DNA of 58,775 nt from an uncultured Chryseobacterium sp. (GCA_913777465.1 CAJYRQ010000016.1:1-58775), one strand, 5' to 3'; counted from the first letter of the stretch, positions 8,311-18,620 are shown. Notes: generated by a model from the sequence alone, not told the origin. Program-made: numbers and translations.

Positions 8311-8342
8311 AAAAAAAGCTGTCTCATTTAAGAAACAGCCTT
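8311..8342 (-). terminator. Terminator of the FucP-type transporter gene
   Basis: On the minus strand GGCTGTTTC pairs with GAGACAGC, followed by seven T residues. It lies 26 nt past the stop codon of the transporter gene. Confidence 0.88.
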
Positions 8343-8367
8343 ATCTATTTGATTGAAATTTAAAGTT

Positions 8368-9798
8368 CTAGTGCCCGGACTTGGCATCAGCCTCCTGCTT
8401 GACATGCCCAAGATACCTGGTGCAGTAAGCCCCGAAAATCAGGATTACCACATAACAGAACACCGGGATGATAAACGAGTGCTGAACCCCGAACTGATCT
8501 GCCAGAAAACCCTGGAAAATCGGAACGATGGCACCGCCCAGAATCGCCATCACTACCAAAGAAGAACCCTGGCTGGTATATTTACCCAATCCTGAAATGG
8601 CCAGCGTATAAATGTTGGAGAACATAATCGAGTTGAAAATCCCGATGCCCAGAATGCTGTACATGGCCAGCGCCCCGTGATTCAGCATGGCAGAGATCAA
8701 CAGCAGGACGTTTACTGCCGCAAAGATGGAAAGCGTTCTTGCCGGAGCCGATTTTCCGATGAAGAAAGCAATAAAATTTAAAGCAATAAACACCAGGAAA
8801 AAGCTGATCTGGGAAAAGGTAAGATCCACAATACTGAAAATCACCAGGAAAACCGCAGCGGCAGCGCCCAGCATATACAAAGCTTTCTTCCCCTGGCTGA
8901 TGGAATGGTTCAGCGAAATGGCACCCAAAAAACGACCGATCATCGCCCCGCCCCAATACAGGGAAAGGTAATTTTTACTCACGACCTCGGAAAGATTCAT
9001 CACCTGGGGCTGCTCCAGAAAGCTGATGATAAAGCTTCCTACCGCTACTTCCCCACCGACATAGCAGAACATCGCCAGCACGCCGAATTTCAGGTGGTTG
9101 TGCTGCAAAGCACCGAAACCTTTTACCACTTCTTCCCCGGCTACTTTAAAGTCCGGAAGCTTAACCCTGGAAATGATCAGGGCAACCAATAGCAGGATCC
9201 CGGCAAAAATAAGGTAAGGGATTTTGGTAGCTGCGGCCGAAAAAGAACCGTCCGGTGCGGAAAACAATTCGAAAATAAGATGCCCGCCCAAAACAGGGGC
9301 GATCGTTGTCCCGAAAGCATTGAAAGCCTGCGTCATGTTCAGACGGCTGGAAGCGGAATCTTCAGGACCCAGCAAGGAAACATAGGCATTTGCCGTAATC
9401 TGCAATACCGTGAACCCAAGCCCTAAAATAAACAGCGCTCCCAGAAACAGGGGATAGGAAGCCAGGCTGGCCGCCGGATAGAACAGCACACAGCCCAACG
9501 CCGCCAGAAAAATTCCGAAAAGGATCCCTTTCTTGTACCCTACTTTATCGATCGGGTCCCCGCTGCTCGTTGAGATGAAAAAGTAAATCAGGGAGCCGAT
9601 GAAATAAGCCCCGAAAAAGCAGAACTGCACCAGCATCGATTCAAAAAACGTCAGGCTGAACAGCTGTTTCAGGTAAGGAATGAGGATATCGTTCATACAT
9701 GTGATGAATCCCCACATAAAAAATAAAAGCGTAATGGTAATCAGCGGAACGGTATAGTTCCGGCTTTTGGTCTTCACTTCATTGATCATAACAGTCAT
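8368..9798 (-). CDS. FucP/GluP-type sugar:proton symporter (MFS)
   Basis: 476 residues with about 12 hydrophobic segments. The N-terminal 'FFMWGFITCMNDILIPYLKQLF' is the signature of the FHS (fucose-galactose-glucose:H+ symporter) family, followed by 'SSRLNMTQAFNAFGTTIAPVLGG' in the fifth-helix region. It should import a monosaccharide across the inner membrane with protons. FHS members take fucose, glucose, galactose or other sugars; next to GH3 enzymes, glucose or a pentose is an inference. It is separated from the upstream GH3 gene by a strong terminator-like hairpin, so it may be expressed by readthrough or from its own promoter. ATG codons at 9798 and 9789 are both possible starts. Confidence 0.9.
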   Translation of the reverse strand: MTVMINEVKTKSRNYTVPLITITLLFFMWGFITCMNDILIPYLKQLFSLTFFESMLVQFCFFGAYFIGSLIYFFISTSSGDPIDKVGYKKGILFGIFLAALGCVLFYPAASLASYPLFLGALFILGLGFTVLQITANAYVSLLGPEDSASSRLNMTQAFNAFGTTIAPVLGGHLIFELFSAPDGSFSAAATKIPYLIFAGILLLVALIISRVKLPDFKVAGEEVVKGFGALQHNHLKFGVLAMFCYVGGEVAVGSFIISFLEQPQVMNLSEVVSKNYLSLYWGGAMIGRFLGAISLNHSISQGKKALYMLGAAAAVFLVIFSIVDLTFSQISFFLVFIALNFIAFFIGKSAPARTLSIFAAVNVLLLISAMLNHGALAMYSILGIGIFNSIMFSNIYTLAISGLGKYTSQGSSLVVMAILGGAIVPIFQGFLADQFGVQHSFIIPVFCYVVILIFGAYCTRYLGHVKQEADAKSGH

Positions 9799-9957
9799 TT
9801 TTTTTAAAGACGTTAAAGATAGTCTGTTTTACTGATAAAATCTCAATTTGAGACATCAAATCTTACAGAGCTTATCATATTTTAGCCAAATAAAAAAATC
9901 AGGATATTTATTCGGTTTAAAATATAAATTCTTCGCAGACTTAAATATTCTTCATAA

Positions 9958-10027
9958 AAAAGGACCCACAGATTTTATTTATTGAGACAACTTTATCATC
10001 ATCTGCCCATAAAATCTGCGGGCCCTG
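9958..10027 (-). terminator. Long-stem terminator downstream of the GH3 gene
   Basis: On the minus strand a GC-rich arm from the reverse of 10007-10026 pairs with the reverse of 9961-9977 (AGGACCCACAGATTTTA against TAAAATCTGCGGGCCCT), followed by a T-run. It partly separates the receptor/GH3/esterase operon from the transporter gene. Confidence 0.7.
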
Positions 10028-10033
10028 TGGTGT

Positions 10034-12490
10034 TTAAGGTTTCAGATCTTCTAACTTCTCGTCCGCAGGTAAAATGTGCCGCACTTTTTCCACCACCAAT
10101 TCTTTGGGAACCGAGAATCCCACTGTCTGTTTAATATCTAAGGATGATGCTCCCACGGAAACTTTATAATTACCTGCTTCTGCCACCCATGCCGATTTGG
10201 CGGTTTCAAATGAAGCCAGATCTTTCGGGGATAAAACCATAGTTATGGTTTGAGATTCTCCCGGCTTGAGTTCTTTGGTCTTGGCATAAGCTTTCAGTTC
10301 AGAAGAAGGCTTGCCGATGGTTTTTCCCGGTGCGGAAAGGTACAGCTCCACGATTTCTTTTCCGGAAACGCTTCCTGTATTTTTTACCTCAACACTCACC
10401 TCTAATTTGTTATTGAAAGTTTCAGAGCTGGTTTTAATACCGGAATAAGCAAAATCCGTATAAGACTTTCCAAAACCGAATTCATACGAAGGTTTCACGC
10501 CGAATGTATTGAAATAACGGTAACCGACATATACCCCTTCCTCATAGGTTACCTCTTTCGGGTTGTCGGCAGGAACGCCCGGGAAGTTCTTTGCTGACGC
10601 ATGGTCTGAATAATTCACCGGGAATGTCATCGTCAGTTTTCCTGATGGATTTACTTTTCCCGAAATGACATCCGCCACCGAGTGGCCGCCTTCCTGTCCC
10701 GGCTGCCAAGCCAGTAAGATCGCATCTGCTTTATCTTTCCACGAAGCTGTTTCGATAACGCCACCGATGTTCAGAATTACGATCACCTTTTTTCCTCTGG
10801 CATGGAAAGCTTTTGAGATTTTATCCAGCATTTCGATTTCTTCAGTCGCCAGGTTAAAATCATTATCGACGACCCTGTCGCCGCCTTCACCGGAATTCCT
10901 TCCCAGTGTCACCAAGGCGATTTCGGAAGTTTCGGCTTTTTTAGCGTAAAAGGCGTCGTCCAGTTTCATTTCAGGCAATCTTTCGGGCAAAGCCAGAATC
11001 CCTCTTTTCTTTCTGTTTTCCTTTTCGGCAGCCGCTTCCTTTTCTGCATGCGGTTTATACAGATCAACCAGTTCTTTGTCCAGTTTGTAGCCTGCCGCCG
11101 TTAAACCTTCAAGCAGGGAAACCGTATGTTTATTGTTCACACTTCCGCTTCCCGTTCCGCCCGTAATCCAGGCATAGGAAGTCACTCCGAATAAGGAAAC
11201 CTCTTTTTGCTTCTCAGCGAAAGGCAAAGCATTGTTTTCATTTTTAAGCAAAACCATCCCTTCCGCCGCCGCGCTTCTCGTTACGGCTGCGTGTTCCGTT
11301 AAATTGGGTTTGTTGCTGTATTTATACTGTGCGAAAGTCGGCGTCTTAAAAACATATTCCAAAATTCTTTTCACATTAAGATCGGCTACTTCCTGAGAGA
11401 CTGTTCCCGAATCCAAAGCAGCCAGCAAAACCTTTTTCTGCGCCGGAATCCCCGGCATCAGAAGATCGTTCCCCGCATTCATTTGCTTTACGACGTCGGA
11501 GATTCCACCGGTCCTGATGGATTCAAATCCCGGGAAGCCGCCGAACCAGTCGGTCATCACGATCCCTTTGAAGCCCCATTCGTTTCTCAGCACCTGGGTC
11601 AGCAAATCTCTGGATTCGGAAGTGTAAACGCCGTTGACTTTATTGTAAGAGGACATCACGGTCCATGGCTGGGATTCTTTGACGGCGATTTCGAAATTCC
11701 TAAGATACAGTTCCCGCATCGCCCGTTCCGAAACATGGGCATTAATCGTCAGACGATTCGTTTCTTCGTTATTGGCAGCGAAATGTTTGATGGAAGTTCC
11801 CACCCCCTGCGACTGAATTCCGTTCACGATGGCCGCAGCTGTTTTCCCGGAGATCAGAGGATCTTCAGAATAATATTCGAAGTTTCTGCCGTTTAACGGA
11901 TTTCTCTGGATATTTAATGCCGGTGCCAGAAGGACATCGACCCCATATTCTTTCACTTCATTTCCCATCGCTTTTCCCACCTGTTCCAAAAGCGGTTTAT
12001 TCCAGGTAGAAGCCAGTGCGGTTCCTACCGGAAAAGCGGTTGCATAATAGGTTTTCGGGTCATTCGGTCTTGTCGGCGAAATTCTCAGACCTGCAGGACC
12101 ATCGGCAACCACCGTTGCCGGAATTCCAAATCGTTGGAAATCAGCCGTTCCGCCGGCCGCTCCGGGAACCAGGCCCTGTTTTGAATCTCCGACCGGACCG
12201 GTCAGAACTTCAATTCCGGGCATTCCGGTTCCGATGAGTAAATCCACCTTTTCAGCGTTCGTCATTTGTCTGATGATGGCATCAATCCTTTTATCTACGG
12301 ATAACCGGGTATCTTCCCAAACATCCAGTTTCCCGTTTTTGTTAAGGTCCTTGAATACTTTTCCATCAACGGTAACCGTCGGATGATTCTGCGCTTTCAC
12401 AAAAGATGATGCTGCCAGTAAGGCAAGGAAAAGCCCTGAATATTTCGCTTTTTGCGAAAACTGTAATAAGGTTAATCTGTTCTTCTTCAT
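10034..12490 (-). CDS. Glycoside hydrolase family 3 (beta-glucosidase/beta-xylosidase-like)
   Basis: 818 residues with a Sec signal peptide ending near 'ASSFVKAQ' (about 33). A Ca-binding-like loop 'DLNKNGKLDVWED' lies at 48-60, then the (beta/alpha)8 domain with 'KHFAANNEETNR' (about 235-246) and the nucleophile Asp314 in 'GIVMTDWFGG'. After it come the alpha/beta sandwich ('SGEGGDRVVDN') and a fibronectin III-like C-terminal domain with 'YVGYRYFNTFGVKPSYEFGFGKSYT'. GH3 enzymes remove non-reducing beta-linked glucose or xylose with retention. It is probably periplasmic. It lies 9 nt after the esterase gene in the receptor-led operon. The substrate (beta-glucan or xylan) cannot be decided. 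Confidence 0.93.
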   Translation of the reverse strand: MKKNRLTLLQFSQKAKYSGLFLALLAASSFVKAQNHPTVTVDGKVFKDLNKNGKLDVWEDTRLSVDKRIDAIIRQMTNAEKVDLLIGTGMPGIEVLTGPVGDSKQGLVPGAAGGTADFQRFGIPATVVADGPAGLRISPTRPNDPKTYYATAFPVGTALASTWNKPLLEQVGKAMGNEVKEYGVDVLLAPALNIQRNPLNGRNFEYYSEDPLISGKTAAAIVNGIQSQGVGTSIKHFAANNEETNRLTINAHVSERAMRELYLRNFEIAVKESQPWTVMSSYNKVNGVYTSESRDLLTQVLRNEWGFKGIVMTDWFGGFPGFESIRTGGISDVVKQMNAGNDLLMPGIPAQKKVLLAALDSGTVSQEVADLNVKRILEYVFKTPTFAQYKYSNKPNLTEHAAVTRSAAAEGMVLLKNENNALPFAEKQKEVSLFGVTSYAWITGGTGSGSVNNKHTVSLLEGLTAAGYKLDKELVDLYKPHAEKEAAAEKENRKKRGILALPERLPEMKLDDAFYAKKAETSEIALVTLGRNSGEGGDRVVDNDFNLATEEIEMLDKISKAFHARGKKVIVILNIGGVIETASWKDKADAILLAWQPGQEGGHSVADVISGKVNPSGKLTMTFPVNYSDHASAKNFPGVPADNPKEVTYEEGVYVGYRYFNTFGVKPSYEFGFGKSYTDFAYSGIKTSSETFNNKLEVSVEVKNTGSVSGKEIVELYLSAPGKTIGKPSSELKAYAKTKELKPGESQTITMVLSPKDLASFETAKSAWVAEAGNYKVSVGASSLDIKQTVGFSVPKELVVEKVRHILPADEKLEDLKP

Positions 12491-12499
12491 TTCGTTCTG

Positions 12500-13378
12500 T
12501 TATAAAAATTGATGAAACCTCAGCCAATCCAGATACACCTCAGACCACTGGTCTACAGGCAGATTCTGCTTGCCCATTCCGAAACCGTGTCCGCCCTTTT
12601 CATAAAGATGAAGCTCTGCCGGCTGTCCGGCTTCCTGCCACTTGCTGTACAGCTGAATCGATTTCGGCGCCAGTTTCAGCTGGTCGTCGCTGGCTGCACA
12701 GATAAACAGCGGAAGCGGGGATTTCGGAATGGCCGTCTCCAGGATTTCACGGCTGGGCCCTCCATAAACAGATGCTGCAAAATTAGGTATTGTTGAAGCA
12801 TCTTTGCTGTGAAACACCGTTTCCAGAATTACACTGGCACCCGCCGAAAAACCGATTACCCCCAGCTTTTCCGGATTGATCTTCAGTTCTCCGGCGTGAT
12901 TCCTGATGTAGGAAATTGCCGTTCTGATGTCATCTCCGGCCATTGCTTTGATCGGTGCCGTCCGGGTATCAAAATCCACCCTGTTTTTAAGATTGTCCAT
13001 CATTTCTTTTGCCGGATCGTTGGATTTGGTTTCCAACAGCCTGTATTTCAGGACAACAGCTGTGATTCCGTTTTCGGCTAATTTTTTAGCCATATCGATT
13101 CCTTCCCGGTTGATGGACAAGCTCTGAAATCCGCCGCCGGGCGCAATTACGATTACCGTTCCGTTAGCTTTAGCCTTATCAGCTTCAAAAAGCAGCATGG
13201 AAGGTTGGGTAACATTATAAACGACTTCCGTTTTAAACAGCTGACTGAACTGCTGGGCTTCTTTCTGCGTCCAGTTTTCGGTTCCGGGTGCTTTACCCGG
13301 GTACAGCGGAATGGTTTTCTGAGCATGGACAGCCATAAGACCGGCAAAGAACAAGCCTGTTATGATGAATTTTTTCAT
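12500..13378 (-). CDS. Secreted alpha/beta hydrolase, carbohydrate-esterase-like
   Basis: 292 residues with a signal peptide ('KKFIITGLFFAGLMAVHAQ'). An oxyanion loop 'IAPGGGF' is at 78-84, the nucleophile elbow GFSAGA gives Ser178, Asp231 or Asp232 ('AASDDQ') and His264 ('KGGHGF') complete the triad. This BD-FAE/acetyl-xylan-esterase-like pattern is common in polysaccharide loci and removes acetyl or feruloyl groups so that glycosidases can act. It sits between two GH3 genes, 9 nt from the next and 101 nt from the previous, in the same operon. The exact ester is unknown. Confidence 0.85.
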   Translation of the reverse strand: MKKFIITGLFFAGLMAVHAQKTIPLYPGKAPGTENWTQKEAQQFSQLFKTEVVYNVTQPSMLLFEADKAKANGTVIVIAPGGGFQSLSINREGIDMAKKLAENGITAVVLKYRLLETKSNDPAKEMMDNLKNRVDFDTRTAPIKAMAGDDIRTAISYIRNHAGELKINPEKLGVIGFSAGASVILETVFHSKDASTIPNFAASVYGGPSREILETAIPKSPLPLFICAASDDQLKLAPKSIQLYSKWQEAGQPAELHLYEKGGHGFGMGKQNLPVDQWSEVYLDWLRFHQFL

Positions 13379-13479
13379 TTTAAAATATTTTGTTTACGTT
13401 TTGAAATTTTAATATTAATTATTTAACCTAACGGTAACCATCCGATGGCTGACCAGTGTTCAAATCACAAAAAGATAAG

Positions 13480-15771
13480 CTACTTTTTATATTTCTCTGT
13501 CCGGGCATCTTTAATTACCCCGGACCAGTTCATTCCGTATCCGAAATCATAATTGTGGCCTTCGGAATCCTTATGCGTTTCCATGTCGTAAGGCACGTCT
13601 TCTTTCTGCTTTTCCACTGTTGCCATATCCGCCGGCATCTGCAGGGGAAGCAATCCTGAAGGTTCGTATTTTCCGGTGATGATATCCACCACGGCCTGGT
13701 TGGAAACATTGAAATTCATCAGAATGGCATCGGCATGTTTTTCAAATTCGTTGAAAACCATTGGCTTTGAAGCGGTAATAGAAACAATAACCGGTTTTCC
13801 GTTCATGGCTTTATAGGTGTTTTCAATCGTCAGCAGATCCGTGAAGTTGGTCGCTGTAGACGTTTTATTTTTAAATGAACGGTCATGCACGTCCGGTGCC
13901 ACTACCGGATCTCCCGCTGCGATACTCTTTTCCCTGGCTTCCGTAGCCGTGTACGTTTTGTACTGAAGGGAAATCGGAACATAACCGTTTCCGCCTTCCT
14001 TTGCATCAATATCACTGTAGCCGCCTTCCTCACTGTGCGGACTTTTCACGAAAACCAAGGCAAAGTCTGCTTTGGCAGGGTCTTCGGTAACATTGTAATG
14101 CTTTTTAATTTTTTCAATATCTACCGGATATTCCAGCGATGGCGCCGTGTAAATACCCCACCAGTTGAAAGTGGCCGGAGAATATCTTTTCGGGATATAA
14201 ACGGTTTTCCTTTCTTTAACCGGAAGGATATTGGCTTTGTTTTTCAGCATCACGATGGATTTCACCTGGGCTTCGTAGCCGGCTTTCATAAATTCAGGAT
14301 TTCCAACGATTTTTTTGGTTTCCTCAACGTTCACATACGGGTTTTCAAACAATCCCGTCCTGAAGAAATTTCTCAGCAGACGGACGGCCGACTGCTCAAA
14401 CTTTGCACGATACGCTTTTTCGCCATGTTCTTTTACGCCCATTTGGTAAGCTTCCAAAACAGGCCCTTTATCATTATTCCCCCCGAACTGGTCCACACCT
14501 GCTTCCAGCACTTTGTAATGACGCTCCGCAATGGTAAGTTTTTCGGCACCCCATGGTTTTCCGGCAAATCCGCCCGGAGATTTGGGTTCGTCCGCTGTGA
14601 TCAGCCAGTCTGTGCAGACCACGCCGTCGTATTTGTATTTGCCGCGAAGCAGATCGGTGATCAGGTATTTGCTGTACCCGTTTCCTACGTTTTCCCCGTT
14701 TTTGGTATCTTGATTAAAACTGATCGTGTAATAAGGCATCACTGCAGAGGCCTCTTTTGTTCCTCCTGCTAATTTGAAGGCGCCTTCGGTGAAAGGTTTT
14801 ACGTGATTCTGAAAATTGTTTCCGGGATAAACCGCGTATTTCCCCATCGCCCAGTGGCCGTCGCGTCCGCCTTCTTCAGGTCCTCCGCCGGGCCAGTGCT
14901 TCACCATGGCATTCACACTTTTGTTTCCCCAGCCGTTTTTGCTGCCGGACGTGGTCTGGAAACCGTCGATGTAGCCCCTTGCCATATCGGCTGTCAATTC
15001 AGGACTTTCAGAGAATACATAAGCGATTCTGTACCAACGGGGTTCTGTTCCCAGATCGATCTGTGGCGATAAAGCGGTTGAAATTCCCAGTGCCCGGTAC
15101 TCCTGAGCGGCGATGTTTCCGAATTTTTTCACCAGTTCCGGATCGAAGGTTGCCCCCATGGCCAAACCATCAGGCCAGAGGGAAATCTGCCCGCCGGCAC
15201 CTTCGTTGAATTCCGCGGTTACCTTTGCGGAATGTCTGGGGTCGGTACTGTTGTTGGCCGGGATTCCCAATCCGAGGCCTTCGATATAAGCCTGGATGTT
15301 GTTGCTCCATCGGGCAGCCACCTCCGGAGATTCTATAGTGGTTACCAACACATGGCGAAGATTATCCTCCTTCAGGAATTTCTTCTGCTGGTCTGTTAAA
15401 TCAGAAGCTTTGGCACCGCTTTCCTTGTACAGCATGCCGTTGTATTTTCCCGCCCTGATCCCCTCTGCAGCGGCGGGAACCGATTGGTGTCCGCTATAGA
15501 GCATCAGTCCGGCAATCTGCTCCACCGACATTTTTGAAGCCAGGTCTTTCGCTCTTTCATCCACCGGAAGCCTCCAGTCTTCGTATTTATCGAGTTTGCC
15601 GTTCCGGTTCAGATCCTTGAATTTGTTTCCGCCGATGGTCAGGATTTTTACCCCTGAATCTGCCGAGTATCTTAAGACCGGACCTTTGGAATTGGTTACG
15701 GTCTGAATGTTCTGTGAAAATGCTGTTACCCCTAGAAATAAGGCAGCCATATTTAAAACTGATTTTTTCAT
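13480..15771 (-). CDS. Glycoside hydrolase family 3, second copy
   Basis: 763 residues with a signal peptide ending near 'GVTAFSQ' (20). It has the same N-terminal Ca-loop-like motif as its neighbour ('DLNRNGKLDKYED', 53-65). The catalytic barrel carries 'VKHWPGGGPEEGGRDGH' (about 290-306) and Asp388 in 'YDGVVCTDWL' as probable nucleophile; the C-terminal part holds 'YDFGYGMNW'. It differs clearly from the 10-kb GH3 (different subfamily motifs, no obvious fibronectin-like tail), so the pair probably have different linkage or chain-length specificity. It lies 9 nt after the receptor gene and is surely cotranscribed. Periplasmic location inferred. Confidence 0.9.
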   Translation of the reverse strand: MKKSVLNMAALFLGVTAFSQNIQTVTNSKGPVLRYSADSGVKILTIGGNKFKDLNRNGKLDKYEDWRLPVDERAKDLASKMSVEQIAGLMLYSGHQSVPAAAEGIRAGKYNGMLYKESGAKASDLTDQQKKFLKEDNLRHVLVTTIESPEVAARWSNNIQAYIEGLGLGIPANNSTDPRHSAKVTAEFNEGAGGQISLWPDGLAMGATFDPELVKKFGNIAAQEYRALGISTALSPQIDLGTEPRWYRIAYVFSESPELTADMARGYIDGFQTTSGSKNGWGNKSVNAMVKHWPGGGPEEGGRDGHWAMGKYAVYPGNNFQNHVKPFTEGAFKLAGGTKEASAVMPYYTISFNQDTKNGENVGNGYSKYLITDLLRGKYKYDGVVCTDWLITADEPKSPGGFAGKPWGAEKLTIAERHYKVLEAGVDQFGGNNDKGPVLEAYQMGVKEHGEKAYRAKFEQSAVRLLRNFFRTGLFENPYVNVEETKKIVGNPEFMKAGYEAQVKSIVMLKNKANILPVKERKTVYIPKRYSPATFNWWGIYTAPSLEYPVDIEKIKKHYNVTEDPAKADFALVFVKSPHSEEGGYSDIDAKEGGNGYVPISLQYKTYTATEAREKSIAAGDPVVAPDVHDRSFKNKTSTATNFTDLLTIENTYKAMNGKPVIVSITASKPMVFNEFEKHADAILMNFNVSNQAVVDIITGKYEPSGLLPLQMPADMATVEKQKEDVPYDMETHKDSEGHNYDFGYGMNWSGVIKDARTEKYKK

Positions 15772-15780
15772 TTTAAATTT

Positions 15781-18048
15781 TTAAAAATTAAAGCTTACGG
15801 AGAACTGACCTGTTAATGGCATAATGTATGTTCCGGTCAGCAGTTTACCATAGTACGGACTTGCATCGGTAATGAGTTCTGCCCCGTTGATGGTGCCGCT
15901 GGCGCCTCTCTGGTTCAGGAAGTTGATGACCGTAGCGCCAACGTTGATATTTTTATTAACCGTATAGCTCACGCCGCCGAAAGTTTCCCATCTCGGAGCG
16001 AAATAAAGAGCATTTGTAAGGTTCGCATATTGTTTTGAGAAATATCTGAAACTTGCCCAGAATCTCCATTTGTCAACGGTATAGCTCGGATCGATTTCCA
16101 TCAGAACTTTGGCAACGCCTAGCACATTGTTGTCATTATAATCGTAATCTTTTCCGAAGGCATTGAAATTAAATTTCTTATACACCGGATTCTGAAACGT
16201 CACCAGATAATGTAAATTGAACCCTTTGAAAGGTTTCACCACGAAATCCGTTGTCCAGCCCAGTGTCTGAATATCGTAATAAACGGTTGTAACCTGTGCC
16301 TGAGCGGTATTGGACGGGTTTACAAGGTTGTATCTGTTCAGGTTGTTATTTTTTTTCAGATACGTCGCCTGTGAGATCAGCTGGATCCAGTTGGTGTTCC
16401 AGAAAATACCGAATGCGCCCAGCGGACTTTTGATTTTATTGGTGTTGGGTTCAAAAGCCTGGGAATAGCTTTCCAGCCTTCTGTTTTCTTCGGTGTACAG
16501 GAAGTTCGCCAAAACCCCGAAATTCTTCGTGATGTTGTACGTCGCATTCAGGCTTCCGGCAATCTGGAAGAAGCTTTTATTGATCTGATCGAACTGACCG
16601 GCATCGGTAAAGCTGAAACCGACGGTTCTCGGCGTTAATGAATATTCACCGTCAAGGATGTGGTTTCTTAAATGCAGACCGTAGCTCAGATTGAAATTGT
16701 CCGTCACTTTCCATTCATCGGTACCGTAGACCGAAAGCTTGTTTTCCGTTCCGCTATGATATTCTCCGCCTGCATTGTAATTGTAGAAACCGTCTGCATC
16801 CGTATTGGGGCCGATTAACCGCTGCGGCTGCGGCTCTACCGTCTGGAAGAAGAAAGAGCGGTTGGAAGTAAATCGGTTTACGTGGTAAAACTGTTCCAAC
16901 ACACCGAATGTCACGTTATGATTTCCCAGCTGCTTGTTTAGAGAAAAGCGTCCTGCAATATTGGTAATCGGAGTTTCCTGCGTATACATTCCGAGGATGG
17001 TTCCTACAGGTCCGGAGTAGGCCTGACCGTTTGAAGCCAGAGAATATCCTGCCGCAGAATCTGCATTGAAGATGCTTAAAGGAATCATATTGGAAATTTT
17101 TGCCTTTGCAAAATGAGCTCTTGTTGAAAACTTAAAATTCCAGCCATTATTCAACAGATAATTACCGAAAATATCAATGTTATGAGAGCTTGTCCTGTTA
17201 TCGTTTCCGCTCATCGATTTCCACGAATACGCTCCCGTAAGGATATCTTTGATTTTCATGATGCCGTCTCTTACTACATAAGAATCCCGTCCGATTTTGA
17301 AATTGTCAAGCTCTGTCACTTTTCCTTCAGGTCCATACTGGAAAACGGCATAATTGGTAATGCTGTACGAATCCGCGTATTTGTATAGAATCGAAATTTT
17401 ACCTTTGTCATTACTAAAATATTTGGTCACGCCTGCGCGGAATATCTTGGTTTCATCGGCATTTCTTGCAAAGCCCAATTTATAGGTACTCGGGTCAAAA
17501 TTGGCAAAAGCACCTACCGTGTAAGTCCATCCGTTTTTCGAAATAGGTCCCGAAGCATTGACATCGCCCTGCAGCCAGCCGAAAGTACTTGTCGTCAACT
17601 TACCTTTCAGCTTAAAATCTTTGGTCCCCGTTTGTGAATAGGAATTCACGGCAAAACCCAGGTCGCCCATGGTATTGGCCAGCTGATCCATTTTCAGCAA
17701 TCCTGTTTTCTCCAGACCGACACTTTGTCTCCATGTTTTATTCGGAAGCTCGGGCCAGAAGAAATAAACGGCCGGAAGGTCATTTTCCAGAATGGTAATT
17801 CCGCCTACGGTAGAAGGCAGACCGATGTTCACATCCCGCGGACTTGTATTGTTGGCCGCGTTCAGCATGACGTTTCTGTTGTTATCTTCTTTTGAGGATG
17901 TTGTTACGGTTTTAACACCTTCTTCCTGTTTAGCTACAGCATTCACTGCATTTTTAACGGCCAGCGTATCGGTTTTTTCCTGACCGAAAGCTACCGCAAA
18001 GGAAAACATCATTCCCAATGCTGAAATTTTTAAAGTTGATTTTCTCAT
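15781..18048 (-). CDS. TonB-dependent outer-membrane receptor without SusD partner
   Basis: 755 residues with a signal peptide ('SALGMMFSFAVAFGQ'). The plug region is short and lacks the N-terminal carboxypeptidase-like domain of SusC proteins; the barrel shows alternating aromatic strands and ends 'TGQFSVSFNF' with a terminal Phe, as required for BAM insertion. It should import an oligosaccharide or other ligand through the outer membrane using TonB energy. It is the first gene of the GH3/esterase/GH3 operon and is divergent from the Nudix regulator. No SusD homologue is next to it or elsewhere in the window. Ligand specificity is inferred only from the neighbours. Confidence 0.88.
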   Translation of the reverse strand: MRKSTLKISALGMMFSFAVAFGQEKTDTLAVKNAVNAVAKQEEGVKTVTTSSKEDNNRNVMLNAANNTSPRDVNIGLPSTVGGITILENDLPAVYFFWPELPNKTWRQSVGLEKTGLLKMDQLANTMGDLGFAVNSYSQTGTKDFKLKGKLTTSTFGWLQGDVNASGPISKNGWTYTVGAFANFDPSTYKLGFARNADETKIFRAGVTKYFSNDKGKISILYKYADSYSITNYAVFQYGPEGKVTELDNFKIGRDSYVVRDGIMKIKDILTGAYSWKSMSGNDNRTSSHNIDIFGNYLLNNGWNFKFSTRAHFAKAKISNMIPLSIFNADSAAGYSLASNGQAYSGPVGTILGMYTQETPITNIAGRFSLNKQLGNHNVTFGVLEQFYHVNRFTSNRSFFFQTVEPQPQRLIGPNTDADGFYNYNAGGEYHSGTENKLSVYGTDEWKVTDNFNLSYGLHLRNHILDGEYSLTPRTVGFSFTDAGQFDQINKSFFQIAGSLNATYNITKNFGVLANFLYTEENRRLESYSQAFEPNTNKIKSPLGAFGIFWNTNWIQLISQATYLKKNNNLNRYNLVNPSNTAQAQVTTVYYDIQTLGWTTDFVVKPFKGFNLHYLVTFQNPVYKKFNFNAFGKDYDYNDNNVLGVAKVLMEIDPSYTVDKWRFWASFRYFSKQYANLTNALYFAPRWETFGGVSYTVNKNINVGATVINFLNQRGASGTINGAELITDASPYYGKLLTGTYIMPLTGQFSVSFNF

Positions 18049-18620
18049 CGTACAGTTCGTATAATTCTTCTTTATATTTATATAGATTCGTTTCTTTAAT
18101 CACTTTTTGCCGCTTTAGCTAAAGGCACAACAATTCCTGCATCCAAAAAATAACCGGATGGTTCTTTATTTACATTAACCGGAGGATTTGCCTACCACCG
18201 GTTTAACCGCCAACATTTAATTTATTAAAGTATCATAAAAGGTCTTTTTATATGATATCTTTTAAGGTTAGAAAACAATAGTTTCCCAACCGGATTCATA
18301 CCCCGGGAAAGGAGTATTTTTCAGAAGTAATTTTATTTACTATATGCTTCATTTCAATGCTTCTATATGAAACATTACAATACTACATTCTTTCCGCCGA
18401 TTTACCAAGAGAAATGTTAACTAAATGTAATATTGAATACAAAATATTGAATTTCAGATATTTATTTTAATTCTATAAAACAAAAATTCATTGATTCATA
18501 TGGAAACAATGATAAATAACCTACAAAACTTCCCCCAAAAAGTACCTCAATTGCCATTTTCTGCCCTGGTACCGAATTTTTTATCTGTACATTTGTATAT
18601 CCAAGATTTTTAGCTTTTAG
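18049..18620. promoter_or_regulatory. Divergent control region of receptor operon and Nudix regulator
   Basis: 572 nt, AT-rich, no gene. It contains the 12-bp palindrome CTTTAGCTAAAG (18113-18124) and a hairpin with arms TTAACCGG (18175-18182) and ACCGGTTTAA (18197-18206) in the likely leader of the receptor operon. TACATTTG (18588-18595), a TAnnTTTG-type -7 element, lies 25 nt before the regulator ATG. The palindromes are operator or mRNA-structure candidates only. Confidence 0.45.
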
